Shown here: positions 21,215 to 32,213 of the stretch, one piece after another | Position numbering within the stretch: position 1 is the first letter of the stretch | Layout of the letters: every line of letters starts with the position of its first letter | DNA from: Laetiporus sulphureus 93-53 | Lineage: Eukaryota > Basidiomycota > Agaricomycetes > Polyporales > Laetiporaceae | Assembly: GCF_001632365.1 (NCBI RefSeq) | Contig: NW_024468513.1 | Span: 172,532 to 236,531 of the forward strand | Direction: 5' to 3' | Length of the DNA: 64,000 nt | The notes under the pieces: model-generated | The model's input: the letters and a program-made list of their open reading frames with translations, nothing else | Told to the model about the DNA's origin: nothing | Databases searched by the model: none | Program-made: the position numbers and the translations under genes

Positions 21215-23270
21215 ATGCTGTACGCGTACATCCTCACAGTTCTCATTCTGGCTGTACTTTTCGGACTCTGTCTCAAGTATCCTGCAACGGCCCTTGGAAC
21301 AAAGCCCAGACTTGACTTGCTTGGACCGCAAGGACTTCCCGTGCTGGGTAATCTGTTGGACATATACCCGCATCGGCTGCATATACTCTCATGGATAACC
21401 GCAATGGGAAGGCAGTATGGCGAACTATTCAGCTGGACTGTCCCGCTCACTGGCCGCACGATCGTGATCAATAGACCGGAATGGATTGATCACGTTCACA
21501 AAAGTGCTGTCAATTATTGGTCCGCGAGATCATGAGGACGCTGACGATATATATCACTTCAGATGAAGGCACCATATATGGCAAGGGTGAGGTGGCTCTA
21601 GCAGTGTTCTCGCAGTTTCCGGGTAGAGGAAGCCCATTCTCAACGGAAGGCGCGGAATGGCGGCATAGCAGAAAAGTGATCAAGTACGTCTTTGCATTTG
21701 GACATGGGTTATCCTGTTGATGAATCCCTCAGACCTGTCTTTGAGGCGAGAAATTTGGCTATTGGTGTCTCAGAGATAATGGAAGAGGTGAGTGATGGCG
21801 GACCACGGCCACCGGCGGGATAGTCTTGAAACACCTGTTTCTAGATGATGACGCTTGCACATGGTCTCCTCCATTATGCCGCCAAACGAGATGTAACGAT
21901 CGATTTCAATGGTTAGAGCCTTTCTTTCGTTGTAGGCTTTAAATCCGAAGTATGTCCCGTACTGAGAGGCTCTACAGAGCTTTGCGGACGATTAGTCCTG
22001 GCGATTTTCTGCAAGCTAGCATTAAGTCTCGACATGCCGTTGTTGACTGATGCCTCTTGTTTATCCGAGCCACATGTGATTGTCGAGAACCTCCATGTCC
22101 TTAACACTATTTCTTCCGGGTGCGTGGTAATTGTTCGCGAAGCGAAAATCGTTCTGTGGTATGAATACCTTTGATACTCAGGCGATTGCCCAATCCTTTC
22201 TGGACGATCACTGAAAAGGTATGACCTTTGGGAATGCATAATGTACGACCTCAATCGAATATCTTTGACAGCTTGACGGGCGCGAACGACGATTCAAGGC
22301 TGCACGTCAGCAGTTGTTCAAAGTGATCGAGGATATAATTAAATCGCGCCAAGACGCATCCGACAATGGCGGAACGCATCGCGACTTTCTCTCTACGCTA
22401 TTGGAAGAGGAAGATACAACGGACCTGGATCTGATGCGGGACGAGCTGGTGTCACTGTTATTCGCTGGGAGGGATACCACTCAGAATGCCCTCATATGGT
22501 CATTGCATGAGCTGTCGCGTTCTCCGGCTTGGTTTGATAAGATGCGAGAGGAAGCACAAATGAACGCATTACCTCCAAATCATGGTAACGTATACCACTG
22601 GTATACGTTACCATGATTTGGAGGTAGGGCTGACCAAAATCTGGTTTCGGCGTAGCTGCTGATCCTTGCACGCGTTTGCAGAATTACCCAATCCATCTCG
22701 CGGTTCTCTACGAGACGTTACGGCTCTGGCCTGGAGTGCCCAAGAATGGCCGGTCGGCCTTAAGAGACGATGTGCTTCCAGCCATCCCAGATCGAGGATA
22801 CGATCCAATTCGCGTAGGTAAGGGCAATTTTGTGGCGTGGTCCGACTGGGACATGATGAAAGGCGAAGCTGTAAGTATGTCTTGACAACCGTCTGCACCG
22901 ACGATTCCAATCTTTTCGCAGACTGCACCAGATTTGGGGCCCTGATGCCAAGGTCTTTAATCCGGCGCGCCATCTTGATGCTGAAAGACGTTTTGTCAAG
23001 CCTCCTTCTCCTAAATTCCACGCGTTTGGCGCCGGGCCACGCCTTTGGTACGTTCCTCATCAGTGTTGCGAGATTTCTTATTACAACTGACAGTTGCAAC
23101 GCTGTAGCCCGGGCGTGCAACTTGCATCGTACGAGTTCGTCGCGATCTGGGCGAACCTGCTCCCATCGTTTGACTTTGTTGCAGAGGTGAAGGAGCGGTA
23201 CCCCACAGACGCGCTCACGATAACCATGCGTGAGCCATTCATTGTGAAGGCGATCCCATGGAGCGGGTAG
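21215..23270 (+). pseudogene. cytochrome P450 (CYP52/CYP63-like clan), probably disrupted
   Basis: P450s of this type are ER-anchored monooxygenases, often acting on fatty acids, alkanes or aromatics. The start reads MLYAYILTVLILAVLFGLCL, a membrane anchor, then GPQGLPVLGNLLDI. Splicing gives HVHKNEGTIYGKGEVAL and GRGSPFSTEGAEWRHSRKVI. Later parts include NPFWTITEKLDGRERRFKAA, the I-helix AGRDTTQNALIWSLHEL, the ExxR helix YETLRLWPGVPKNGR and the haem loop FGAGPRLCPG (split by an intron), ending VKAIPWSG. The central portion, about 21915-22175, has no P450-like sequence in any frame, so an estimated 60-100 residues before NPFWTITEK are missing or replaced. A 57-bp palindrome covers one splice donor. 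The remaining exons are intact, so loss of function may be recent. An unusual exon arrangement that I failed to recognise is the alternative. Confidence 0.7.
22570..22626. repeat. perfect 57-bp palindrome (28-bp arms, 1-base centre)
   Basis: The arms 22570-22597 and 22599-22626 are exact reverse complements around C at 22598. The left arm is P450 coding sequence (LPPNHG) and the right arm lies in the following intron, so the right arm looks like a fold-back copy. The presumed donor at 22590 is inside the stem. Confidence 0.95.
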
Positions 23271-24475
23271 TGTGGGGTTATCTTGCAGTTTGGAGATGAT
23301 GAGACCGGTTATGACCTGGAATTTGTTTTCTGTGTGTAGCATCTGCTGTTTCTTTCAAAGCTCAATGGTTGAACATTTCAATTTGACTAGGACTGCTACT
23401 ACGCAGTGGCTCCTGCATGCGAGAGCCACATTCCATTGAACATTGAATGTCCCCCACCTCCGTGACATTACCTCCACTAGGAATGTGTCGAGTGATTCAA
23501 CCGTTCCAGACTTTAAGCCGCCTGGCCGAGCCCACTGCAGACAGTCTTGATGATTCGAGCAGTGCGTTAGGAATGAATGTTTAAATGAGTTGTAACTTCT
23601 CGAATGTATCATCACACCGCGTCAGGGACGTTTCGGTGGCCCATACTTTTGACGGTATTCGCTCGCCACCATCGCGAAAAGATGCATCACGTTGATGTCC
23701 TGACTTCATATGTACAAAAATAACACGACCTATCTCCACCCGTTAATTCTGAGGTAGCTGAGCTACTATAGAAACCGAACGTCTTTCATAAACGATCAGA
23801 ATGATCTTACGATAACATACAGCCCTGCCCTCCGTCTGAGTCACAGTGCCAAAGCGTAACAACGAGACTGCGGAAAATCAAATGGCCTCGGCCAATGAAG
23901 GACACAATCCAATATGGCCGCGATTCGAGTGGAGAAAGAGCGGCGTCACGAGAGATTCCACATCGGACATAATGAGGAACGATATGACAGGCTCTGCTCT
24001 GACATTTGATCGAAATGAATCATGCTAATCCCACTCCGCGTAGGTGTAATCAGGGGCAGAGAGCAGACACGTTTGAGGTTTTCATTATCCTTCGCGCCAC
24101 CTTGATGGAGGTGGACGTTCTGGCCGTCTGCTCCGCTGAATCTCCGTGCATTCATATTAAGTCCGTGCGTCCGGTAGAAAAAAATCAGATCCTGCCAGGT
24201 TTCAGACATAGCTGGCCGCTGAAACCACATGTTTGGCCACACAGCCTGCTTCGTACACGCCTACGATCTTACTTACTCTTGGCATGAAACACCGGGTGCA
24301 AATCGATGCGAGCGAGACTCTAGTCTTGCCGCCACTACTGGCGACTCTCAGGACAGCTGAATCAACCGATGACGGTCATCTAACATGAATGAATAAACAT
24401 GAATGAATAGTAGGAACAAACATGACCTCGACGCCGTCGTCCATGCGGACGAGCTCGTATTTCGGAAGAAATACA
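23271..24475. other. gene-free accessory DNA
   Basis: No supported gene was found. A short direct repeat of 'catgaatgaataaa'-like sequence is at about 24383-24410. The composition is close to 50 percent AT without obvious coding bias. Confidence 0.45.
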
Positions 24476-25474
24476 CTAATCTAAAAGGGCGTACACGTTG
24501 AGAGCGACTGACGCTGGCATGTGGTCGTATCGGTAAGCACCGCCTTGCGTAATGCGGCGGCCAGATATGCGCAGAATGACATGAGAGGACGTGAGCAACC
24601 AAGAAACGCTTGATGAGCCATTGAACGATTGTCTTAGCGTGCAAGGTTTGTAACTTGACCATGCAGAAAGAGCTTCATGCATACGGTATCTGTACCAATA
24701 CAGACCCCAACAGGGGAATGCGACCAGCAGACACGTCCAGAGAAATGTCAAGCTAGCGTCTGGCGACATGGATTTTTTCACCCGGACGTTGAGGGAATTC
24801 GTGAAGGTGTGCTCGCTGAGTCGATGCCGATAACGATGGCCAAAGAGGACCGTTCGTTCCGGGTACAAACAGACAACTCGTCCTGGTCCAGACCACCATG
24901 ACAAATGACAGAGCCTGATCCCGAGTGGCGCGGAGGTGTTTTGCGTACCACCGGGGAATACCGATTGAGCTGCAGAGGCAGACCTACAGAACAAGGTCAA
25001 GATGCCCGATAGTAAAAGGGCACAAAGATCGATCCGGTGATTCTGGCCAGCGTGGTTCGACGTCCATGGAGTCCTTGACAGAGAAAATTTGCCTTGAACA
25101 TTTGCCTTCCGCAGGATCAATGTCGCGACCAAGTTTAGACGCATACAAAAATCGTGCGAAGGCGTCCATATTGCCCGGGCAGAATCTTGAGCAAGAACAT
25201 GAGAGATTTCAGCTGTCCGTTGCCAATGACGGGCAAAATTACCTGCGGTAGTGAAGATAAAAGAGCTCTTCCGCACCACCAACGTTCTAAGGAGTGGACT
25301 AGGATGATTATGAATGCGTTCCGAAAACGAGTTGTCCACAGTTCGGCAACTTGTGCCACATGCGATGGGATACTCCGGAGTGCAACAGACACTGCCACAA
25401 GCTAGAAGTGTACAGGAATTGTGCGGAATATGGTGTCGAAAATAGAGCGGAAGGGAGAGGTCAGGTGTGCGCAA
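24476..25474 (-). CDS. unidentified 332-codon open frame
   Basis: This is an uninterrupted minus-strand frame opening with MRTPDLSLPLYFRHHIPHNS and closing with SVALNVYALLD. It is rich in Ser, Cys, His, Arg and Trp and contains no domain I recognise. A possible membrane segment is near LTFLWTCLLVAFPCWGLYW. A frame this long without a stop is unlikely by chance, yet nearly all real genes in this window have introns and clearer family signals. It may be a decayed gene, the shadow of one in another frame, or an orphan gene. I give no function. Confidence 0.25.
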   Translation of the reverse strand: MRTPDLSLPLYFRHHIPHNSCTLLACGSVCCTPEYPIACGTSCRTVDNSFSERIHNHPSPLLRTLVVRKSSFIFTTAGNFARHWQRTAEISHVLAQDSARAIWTPSHDFCMRLNLVATLILRKANVQGKFSLSRTPWTSNHAGQNHRIDLCALLLSGILTLFCRSASAAQSVFPGGTQNTSAPLGIRLCHLSWWSGPGRVVCLYPERTVLFGHRYRHRLSEHTFTNSLNVRVKKSMSPDASLTFLWTCLLVAFPCWGLYWYRYRMHEALSAWSSYKPCTLRQSFNGSSSVSWLLTSSHVILRISGRRITQGGAYRYDHMPASVALNVYALLD

Positions 25475-25584
25475 TGAAAAATGCCGCCGTTAAAGCGGAA
25501 GGTGTTCCCACGGAGGTCAGCGAGAGCTTGAGAGTCGGCACGTTTTAAGCCACCCATCCTCCGTCGTCCTCACCGTCCTTACCG

Positions 25585-28500
25585 ATGTCTCTGTCGCCAA
25601 CGACGTCGGCCGAATACGAGCCCGCAGCGGCAAAACGCCGTCGCACGACGTTGAACACCGCTGCCAGGAGCGACATGTCTAGCGACCAGCTGTCTCCGGC
25701 CCACTCCGTCCCGCCCCCCGTCCCGCCAGCCCATACACCGAAGCGTGGCGCAAGGGCCTGTACCGCCTGCCGTAAAGGCAAGAATAGGTGCGAAGGAGAG
25801 GTACGCAGCCGTTAAACCTCACCGCGCCTCAATGGCCCGTCTGACCGCCCGGCCCGGATGGCTACTAGGCACCTTGTCGTCGTTGTCAGTTGAGCGGTAC
25901 TCCATGCATCTTTGAGAAACCAGAAAAGAAAGGTATACAGGCACTGTCCGGGGCTAGCGTCGAGTAAGTCCTGCACTTGAACGTCAAGATCACCGCTCAT
26001 CTGCGTGCTGGCTCCTGCACCATATCAACGCCAACTTAGACGGCTCTCCCGTCTGGAGGGCCAGTATCTCGTAAGCCTACAATCGCTTGAACGCGAACTT
26101 TCAATAAGTCGTCTTTGGGTTGTAGGTCATGCAAAGCCAGATGATTGGAATGCAATCATCCCTGGACCGAATCTTGTCTGCCATCCAGTCTCAGAATGCG
26201 GCAATGCTACAGCAGAATATCTATGGCAACGGCGGACCGCATCCTGCGCTCCCGCCGATCCGTAACGGTGGGGATATATATGGTTCCTCCGGTGGTTCGG
26301 ACGGTCCGTCGTCGCGCCAACCTCGGTCGTTTCCCCCTCTTCCCGGTTTCGCGCCTCCGGTGCGCTGCGTCCTCTTGAATAGCTCCATGCAACGGTCTAA
26401 TATTTGCACAGCCACACAAATATGCGACGTATGGCATTGTGCCCAGCACGGCACCGTCGTCAGAGGATGAGTCCGAAGACACGCTTCCTAGATCTACGTT
26501 GAACGCTCCGATTGAAGCTCTCCAAGGCCTCGCTAATGCTGCAGCGGAAGCTGCGGCCGCGCCCTCTGCATCACCACCAAGGTAAGTATATAACCCCTGG
26601 ATAGGCTTATTTCTCATTAATCGAACTTTCAGAATGAAGAAGCGGAAGAAGGCCGAGCCAACGCCTCGAAATGCATTCCCTCACGTTGTGGAGAAGGCAA
26701 GAGTTAGATTATATAGATCATGCAAGCGAGATTAGCTCACTTTATGAATCAGGGGCTGGTATCCGATGCTGAAGCAAAAGAACTTTATACGATGTACGCG
26801 ATTACTATCTGTCCCAGTCACAGAGTTCTAACAATCTCTGCAGATTCTTTTCCGGGTGTCATTTCTTTATCCCCTGCTTCGATCCTGCATATGACACCTA
26901 TGAGGGATTGATGGAACGTACACCATGGACATTTGATGCTATTTTGGCAATCGCGAGCAAAATTAGAAGCGGCACAGGTCCTCTGAGCCCGACGTTCTAT
27001 AAATGTCTGGAGGAAGCGCAGGGTATTGCTCGATCGACGCTTTTTGGACCTATCGTGCGGAAGGAAGCTGTGCAAGGTACGTTGTTGCCCTCTTCGAGCA
27101 AGAGCTCAAGTCTGATCGACTCATTAGGGATGTTACTTTTGGCTGCGTGGAGCACGAATGGCTGGCTCCCAAGCGGGCACGCCATGCGCATGGCGCTCGA
27201 TCTCGGGTTGCATCGAGCACTGGAGAAACTGGTTGATACGGAAAATGCCAAGAAGCGGTCGGAAGAGGAGGAGCGCGATTTGGGTGAGCGCATACTTCAA
27301 TCGCTGTTGTTAAGATTTTCATGCTCGTACTAGTTGTGTCGGCACGAATATGGCTGTGCCTCTATTGGTTTGATCATCAGTACGTCTTGTTTACGACCAA
27401 CCATGAGGTTGCTCCTCACAGCGCTGTAGGATGAGCCTTGGGACGGGTCGTCCGATTGTCCTCCGGGATGAAAGCTCCATCAAGCACTGCCGAGTGCTGC
27501 TCACACATCGCATGGCTTCGCCGACAGATGTGCGACTCATTTCTCAGGTCGAGTTAATTGCCCAGAAGAGTATATACCCCGCTTGCTCTTACTGTATATA
27601 GATTGGCTCACACTTGCCTCTTCAGCTCAGATCTACGAGACATTGTCTCCGCTAAACGGCCAAGTGAATCACAACACTCTGGCCTTCATTCGTCGAGCGA
27701 ACGTGGCCTTAGATAAATGGTGGCAAGATTGCGATGAGCTGCACAGTACGTGTCATCGATCTAGTCTGGATGGAATCAGAGCGCTGATTGACTGGCTTGT
27801 TAGGACAAACGATGGATGAAGATGCGCTTCCTCGGAAGATCCTAGCGGGCGAGTTGTATTACGCCAAGCTGTGGCTTGTCTGTGTCGCCTTGCGTGGTGT
27901 GTCTTGGGACAAAATGCCCTTCGAGCAGCGTGAACTTGCTTTCCAAGCAAAGGACGCTGCATCAAATTGCCTCTCCAATTTACTGAACTCGCCGACTTAC
28001 AGGTAAGTATATCGATTGTTTTGTGTGACATGTGATGTTCACAATCAACGTTACTCAGAGCTGCTCTGCGATATGCTGTGCATGATAGCCTTGTGACGGC
28101 CGCGTTCTCGGGTCTTTTCCTCTTGAAGATGGCCCATCTCTTCCCCGGAGAGCTCGATCTTGCTGCCATTACTACGCAAGTCGAGCAGCTCGCTGAGCTG
28201 CTATCTGACGTAGCCGCGGAGAGGTACTTCAGCCGACTTGCTACAAGTTTTACGCTGACCTCCTATTTTGCAGGTACGCTCTGACACTTCGCATCATGCT
28301 CGCCAACTTGAAGCGAAAAATGGGCATCACGACGGCGCCCATGGCGCCGCCAATTCCTGGTGCTCATGGACCTGAGATGATGCCGCCGCCATTCATCGAT
28401 CCGAGCTTGATGCCGCCGCAGATGCAATTCACGCCTGAGGAGCTCGGTCTCCTTCCGGGATCCTTCCCGAACGATCGTGCGCTCTTTAGCCCATCAGCGA

Positions 28501-28696
28501 TACCGCTCTGGCTGCAGGAACAGGTCAGCGATATTTTGCCTTGTCTGTCGTTCGCATGCCCTGACGGAGTGCCGTATTTCTTCAGAGCTTGACAGACCTT
28601 GGGCTACCCTCAAACGGCTCCGATGGAATCTTCCTCCAGATGGGACACCCCAACGGGTGGCAGGGCGATTTCCCACCGATGCCTGAGGCTTGGTGA
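25585..28696 (+). CDS. Zn(II)2Cys6 transcription factor with fungal-specific TF domain
   Basis: This is a fungal nuclear regulator that would bind DNA through a binuclear zinc cluster. Residues about 50-85 read ACTACRKGKNRCEGE and, after the first intron, APCRRCQLSGTPCIFEK, giving C-x2-C-x6-C-x5-C-x2-C-x6-C. A short coiled-coil linker follows (RLSRLEGQYLV, then MQSQMIGMQSSLDRILSAIQ). An acidic/alanine-rich spacer has a basic KKRKKAEP, and the middle homology region starts at LVSDAEAKELYTIFFSGCHF. That region includes EGLMERTPWTFDAILAIAS, AWSTNGWLPSGHAMRMALDL and SARIWLCLYWFDHQMSLGTG, all typical of Fungal_trans proteins. About 15 introns join in frame; the one at 26697-26752 is of GC-AG type. 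The target genes and nearest yeast relative are uncertain. Confidence 0.9.
26697..26752 (+). other. GC-AG intron in the zinc-cluster transcription factor gene
   Basis: After ...HVVEK the exon ends AAG and the next bases are GCAAGA, a good GC-type donor. The acceptor ATCAG precedes GGGCTGGTATCC. Removing these 56 bases joins HVVEK to GLVSDAEAKEL in frame. No GT donor nearby restores the frame. Confidence 0.8.
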
Positions 28697-28998
28697 GACA
28701 TGTTCCCGATCTCTTTTTCGAACTTCGATGTATACCGTACATTTTTGTCGCAGCTATGTTTAGGTCAAGTTATCCGGGAACCGTCTTATGGCGTGCGTCC
28801 AGTGTATCAAGTCCTCTCCTTTTTGGTGTCTGCTGTTTGAATATACCTATGAGGTTGTACGTGTACGCGCATTTGCATTGTCGATGTAAATGATGATTCT
28901 GTCTGCTCTGTTCGTACCCGGCTACCCGTGATATGTACATGTTCACAAGAGTATCGTAACAGAAGGAATACTTGGGATTTCCCGGGTATGTGTCTGGT

Positions 28999-30681
28999 TC
29001 ACTCCTCTTCGTCACTCTCCTCTTCTTGTTCCTGCAGAAACTACGCTGGCTCTTGAGTTCTATCGTATGACCGCTATTACATATAAAATCATACCTTCAC
29101 TAATGCATGGGTTGCTTGCAAGAAGTGTTGTTTCCCTTGAGGTTTCGCGCCTTTCTGGTGCCAATAGATAATAGCTTGATCCGAAACACAGTCCTTGTTA
29201 TATAGGACCTATACAGCATATATTCAGTCCGCCGCATCGAGAAATTTGACGCCAATAACATACCTTGAGAATTTGTGGGAAAGCCTTCATGACACGCGCA
29301 TCCTCGTAACAGTAGACTTGTACGGTGTTGATGAGAGCGACTTCAGTCTTGGGGCTCTCGCAGAACGGCTCCAAAATGTCAGAAAAGGCCTGGATGTTTT
29401 GTCAGCGCGCATCTTCTGATACCCGGCACGCCGAGCACTTACAGTGATCTCACGAACGGCGAGTGCTTCGTTCTGGTCCTGACGAGCGGACCATTCGACA
29501 GAAGATATGAGTCCTTGCCAAATGCACGAGATGAGCTCGGTATCGGGAAGAGCACGTTCCTCCTGCTGGCTCTTGATGGCAGTCACAATCTACCGGAGTA
29601 TATGAGACGGTCATAACGAGGTTCGTATGCAAGATGAACGCACCTCAGAATGCGGGAGCTCGCGCTCAAGCATGTCGTGGATGGTCTTGATGATACCCTC
29701 CTTAAGTGCCGCATACTGGCGCCTGGTCCACCAGTCTGCAACTTGTGCCAAGCCGGCCTTGCGGAAGTGCTCATCAACATACTTGTCGTTGCGCTTGTTT
29801 GCAGGGAAGAAGGCAAGCAGATCCTTGATGCCGCCACGCTTGAGGGCACCGGCCAAATGGTCCATCGATTGCTCCGCGAGAAAAGCCCGGAAAATCGTCG
29901 TGATAAAATTGATAGATACATCTAACGACATCTCAATCAGGACCTTCTAGGCAACATTGTATTACTTACCATTCTTCACAAGATGGTCCTTGGTCAAACT
30001 CTGCAAGCAGCTGGCGCTGGCAAGACCCTGGGAAATCAAAAGAGCGGTAGCAACCGCTAGCTTCTCCCTCTGTGCATCGGGCCATCTGTTCATGTACTGC
30101 AGCAGCGTGGGAAGCGAAGTATCCTCAAGCGGTTTCTGGAGGTACTTGTATCTGCAAACGTCACATTGTATAAAGACCATCGTTTGCAGGACACCAAGCC
30201 TTACCTCCTGATCAATTTGTTGAGAACCTCTACATATTGCTTCACGTCAGCCACCTCCACGGGCTCCTTAGCACTGATGATCGAGAATGGGGATGGAGGC
30301 GCCCCATCGTCGACGTAGCTGCCGCCGGGTTGCAGAAGCCCGCCAACAATGAGGAGTTCGAAGAGAACATCCGCATACTTGAGATATTCGAGCGTGGAGC
30401 CAGCTTGGACTAATTTGTTGGCAAAACCGTCAAAATCGTTCGGCGAGACAGTCTCGAGGTGTTTGTAAAGCTGATCTCTGAAGACTGTACAGTGCAGGTT
30501 GCGTTTGAGGTCATATCCAACACAAACGTCACAACGTTGGAGATGAGATGAGAGATCTTAGATACAGCAGAGCGGACGCACCAGCTGGTTCGTGTTTAGC
30601 GTGGGCCTTGACGGCTCCTTTCCTGGCTCTGATGCGGACCCCCTGGAGCGTAGGCTTGGGCGCGGCTGATTGCTGAGACAT
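28999..30681 (-). CDS. eIF5-mimic protein (BZW1/BZW2, 5MP) with W2 domain
   Basis: This is a cytosolic translation regulator. In animals 5MP competes with eIF5 for eIF2 and eIF3 and tightens start-codon choice. The spliced protein of about 420 residues starts with a family-like PTLQGVRIRARKGA. It continues with FRDQLYKHLETVSPNDFDGF, DVLFELLIVGGLLQPGG, KLIRRYKYLQKPLED, GIKDLLAFFPANKRNDKYVD and SCIWQGLISSVEWSARQDQN. The C-terminal W2 domain ends in a Glu/Asp tail (EQEEESDEEE), the usual acidic box. Order and spacing match animal BZW proteins along the whole length. Saccharomyces lacks a clear 5MP, so its presence here fits a basidiomycete. The gene is divergent from epl1. The ATG at 30681 begins MSQQSAAPKPTL and is the only good candidate. 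Confidence 0.92.
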
Positions 30682-32213
30682 CCACAGGTTTCGACGAGCT
30701 CGAAAGATGAAGGTCTGAACAAGGTGAATGGTGCGCGGGGATGGCCTGGGTAATCAATCTACGCATATTCGGCCTTCGCCGAATCCAGATCTTGGGGTAT
30801 AGTTCTGGATCAGCAGAGGGACTCTATGCTCACTCGCGGCCGTTCAAGGTCAAAGGCGTAGTCTCATGCCCTACATCTCACCCTGAAATCCATGTACATG
30901 CATTCTTTCGTCTCCCATCAATTAACTCGCGAAAGAATTCCATGCACCGGTCTGCTGCAGCGTATAATAGCCGATTCTATCAACTTGATCTGCTCAGAGT
31001 GCTCATGTCACTCAGCAAATCTGGTCATTGTGTGCCGACGAGACGACAGGTGAATGCCAGATAGGACTATCGTGCATCATCTCCCTGACATTAATCCTCT
31101 CTACCGGAGACAAACTTCGAGGGGTTTTCGACAAGCGCTCGATCGGCAAGGGCTATAGGCGATCTGATCACGTGCTATGCTCTTGGAGGCGTGCGAGACG
31201 ACCGCGTCTCCTTCGTCCTTGTCCCCACCACCGTGCGGCGATGCTGGACTGTTGCCTCTTGCCCAGCAACTCCACCCTTCTGCACAGTGCATGAGATGCT
31301 ATGGTCAGAGGAAGTATCATGACCAAAGTCGTTTTGACCGTGCATGCCGCATATACTTTCGTGGATGTGGGTTCTTGTTTTCCGTCCTACCGATGAGGAT
31401 GTTCTCTTTCTCACCGCTGGAACCGCGGGGTGCATTCATGATATCGCTTATTTCTCCTATATCTACTTCTGCACATGCCGTGTCTCTGTTGCCGCAGCTC
31501 ACTCGGTATCGACAACTCGCTTTGACTGCGTGGTAACGATTCCCAGTCTGTCGCAAAGGCCGATATACGAAGCAGTTCGTCTTTTTCACTTATCTCTTCT
31601 TACTCAGTTGCTCACACTATATGCGATGATTCAGGTCATACCGTCCGTTGAGACGGTGCACAGTGTTCTCGCTTGAACTATGGCCCTGTCACAGAGTGTT
31701 TCGTAGCCATCGGCGAAAGCTGGACGTGGTATCATATGGATTTCATATTTCATGTTGGCCCGAAAGACACTCTGTCGCCTCAGCATTGACTTCGAGCGAC
31801 ATCTCTAGATTCTTCGCTTCGCATAGGTGAGTTACCGTGACTGCTTTCACCGCACAAGCTCCATTAAGTCGTATTACCATGACTTGACATTTTATTCATC
31901 CAGATCATAGTACGCCGTGACATACTTTCCTTCAGTCTTTCGGGATTTGGCCCGGTGGACGGTGTTCCCTCTGATGCCTTGCCCTATGCGCGCACCGACC
32001 TTCAAGCGCTGAGGAACGTTGCCTAAAACGGCAATAGAATTTCTTTACGTCAGCCGCTCCATATCAGAACGAGACGCCCGGTCCGCAAATCCCCGGTTCG
32101 ACTCCGGCTACAATCGACAGCGCGCCAGGCGTCGTCGTCGCCGACCCACGCACCTCAACTCTATTGCCCGCCAACCAATTTTTTACACCTCGAGGCTTGC
32201 TTCACTCCATGAT
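30682..32213. other. divergent promoter region between 5MP and epl1
   Basis: The 1.5 kb contains only short frames with no family support. The last 200 bases are probably the epl1 5' untranslated region. An isolated B-box-like GGTTCGACTCC at 32095-32105 has no matching tRNA body. Confidence 0.5.

Noticed and set aside
22861..22935. Frameshift in the P450 after WSDWDMMKGEA
   Set aside because: Using the acceptor ending ACCAG restores IWGPDAKVFNPARHLD in frame, so no frameshift is needed.
22608..23342. 244-codon minus-strand frame
   Set aside because: It lies antisense to the P450 exons that carry the ExxR and haem motifs, so it is a shadow frame.
32095..32105. B-box-like GGTTCGACTCC suggesting a tRNA
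   Set aside because: No acceptor, D or anticodon stems can be drawn around it; at best a tRNA fragment.
32019..32213. N-terminal extension of EPL1
   Set aside because: The frame is open but compositionally odd (Arg-rich run), and the family start MPRNHVAGPS fits the ATG at 32214.
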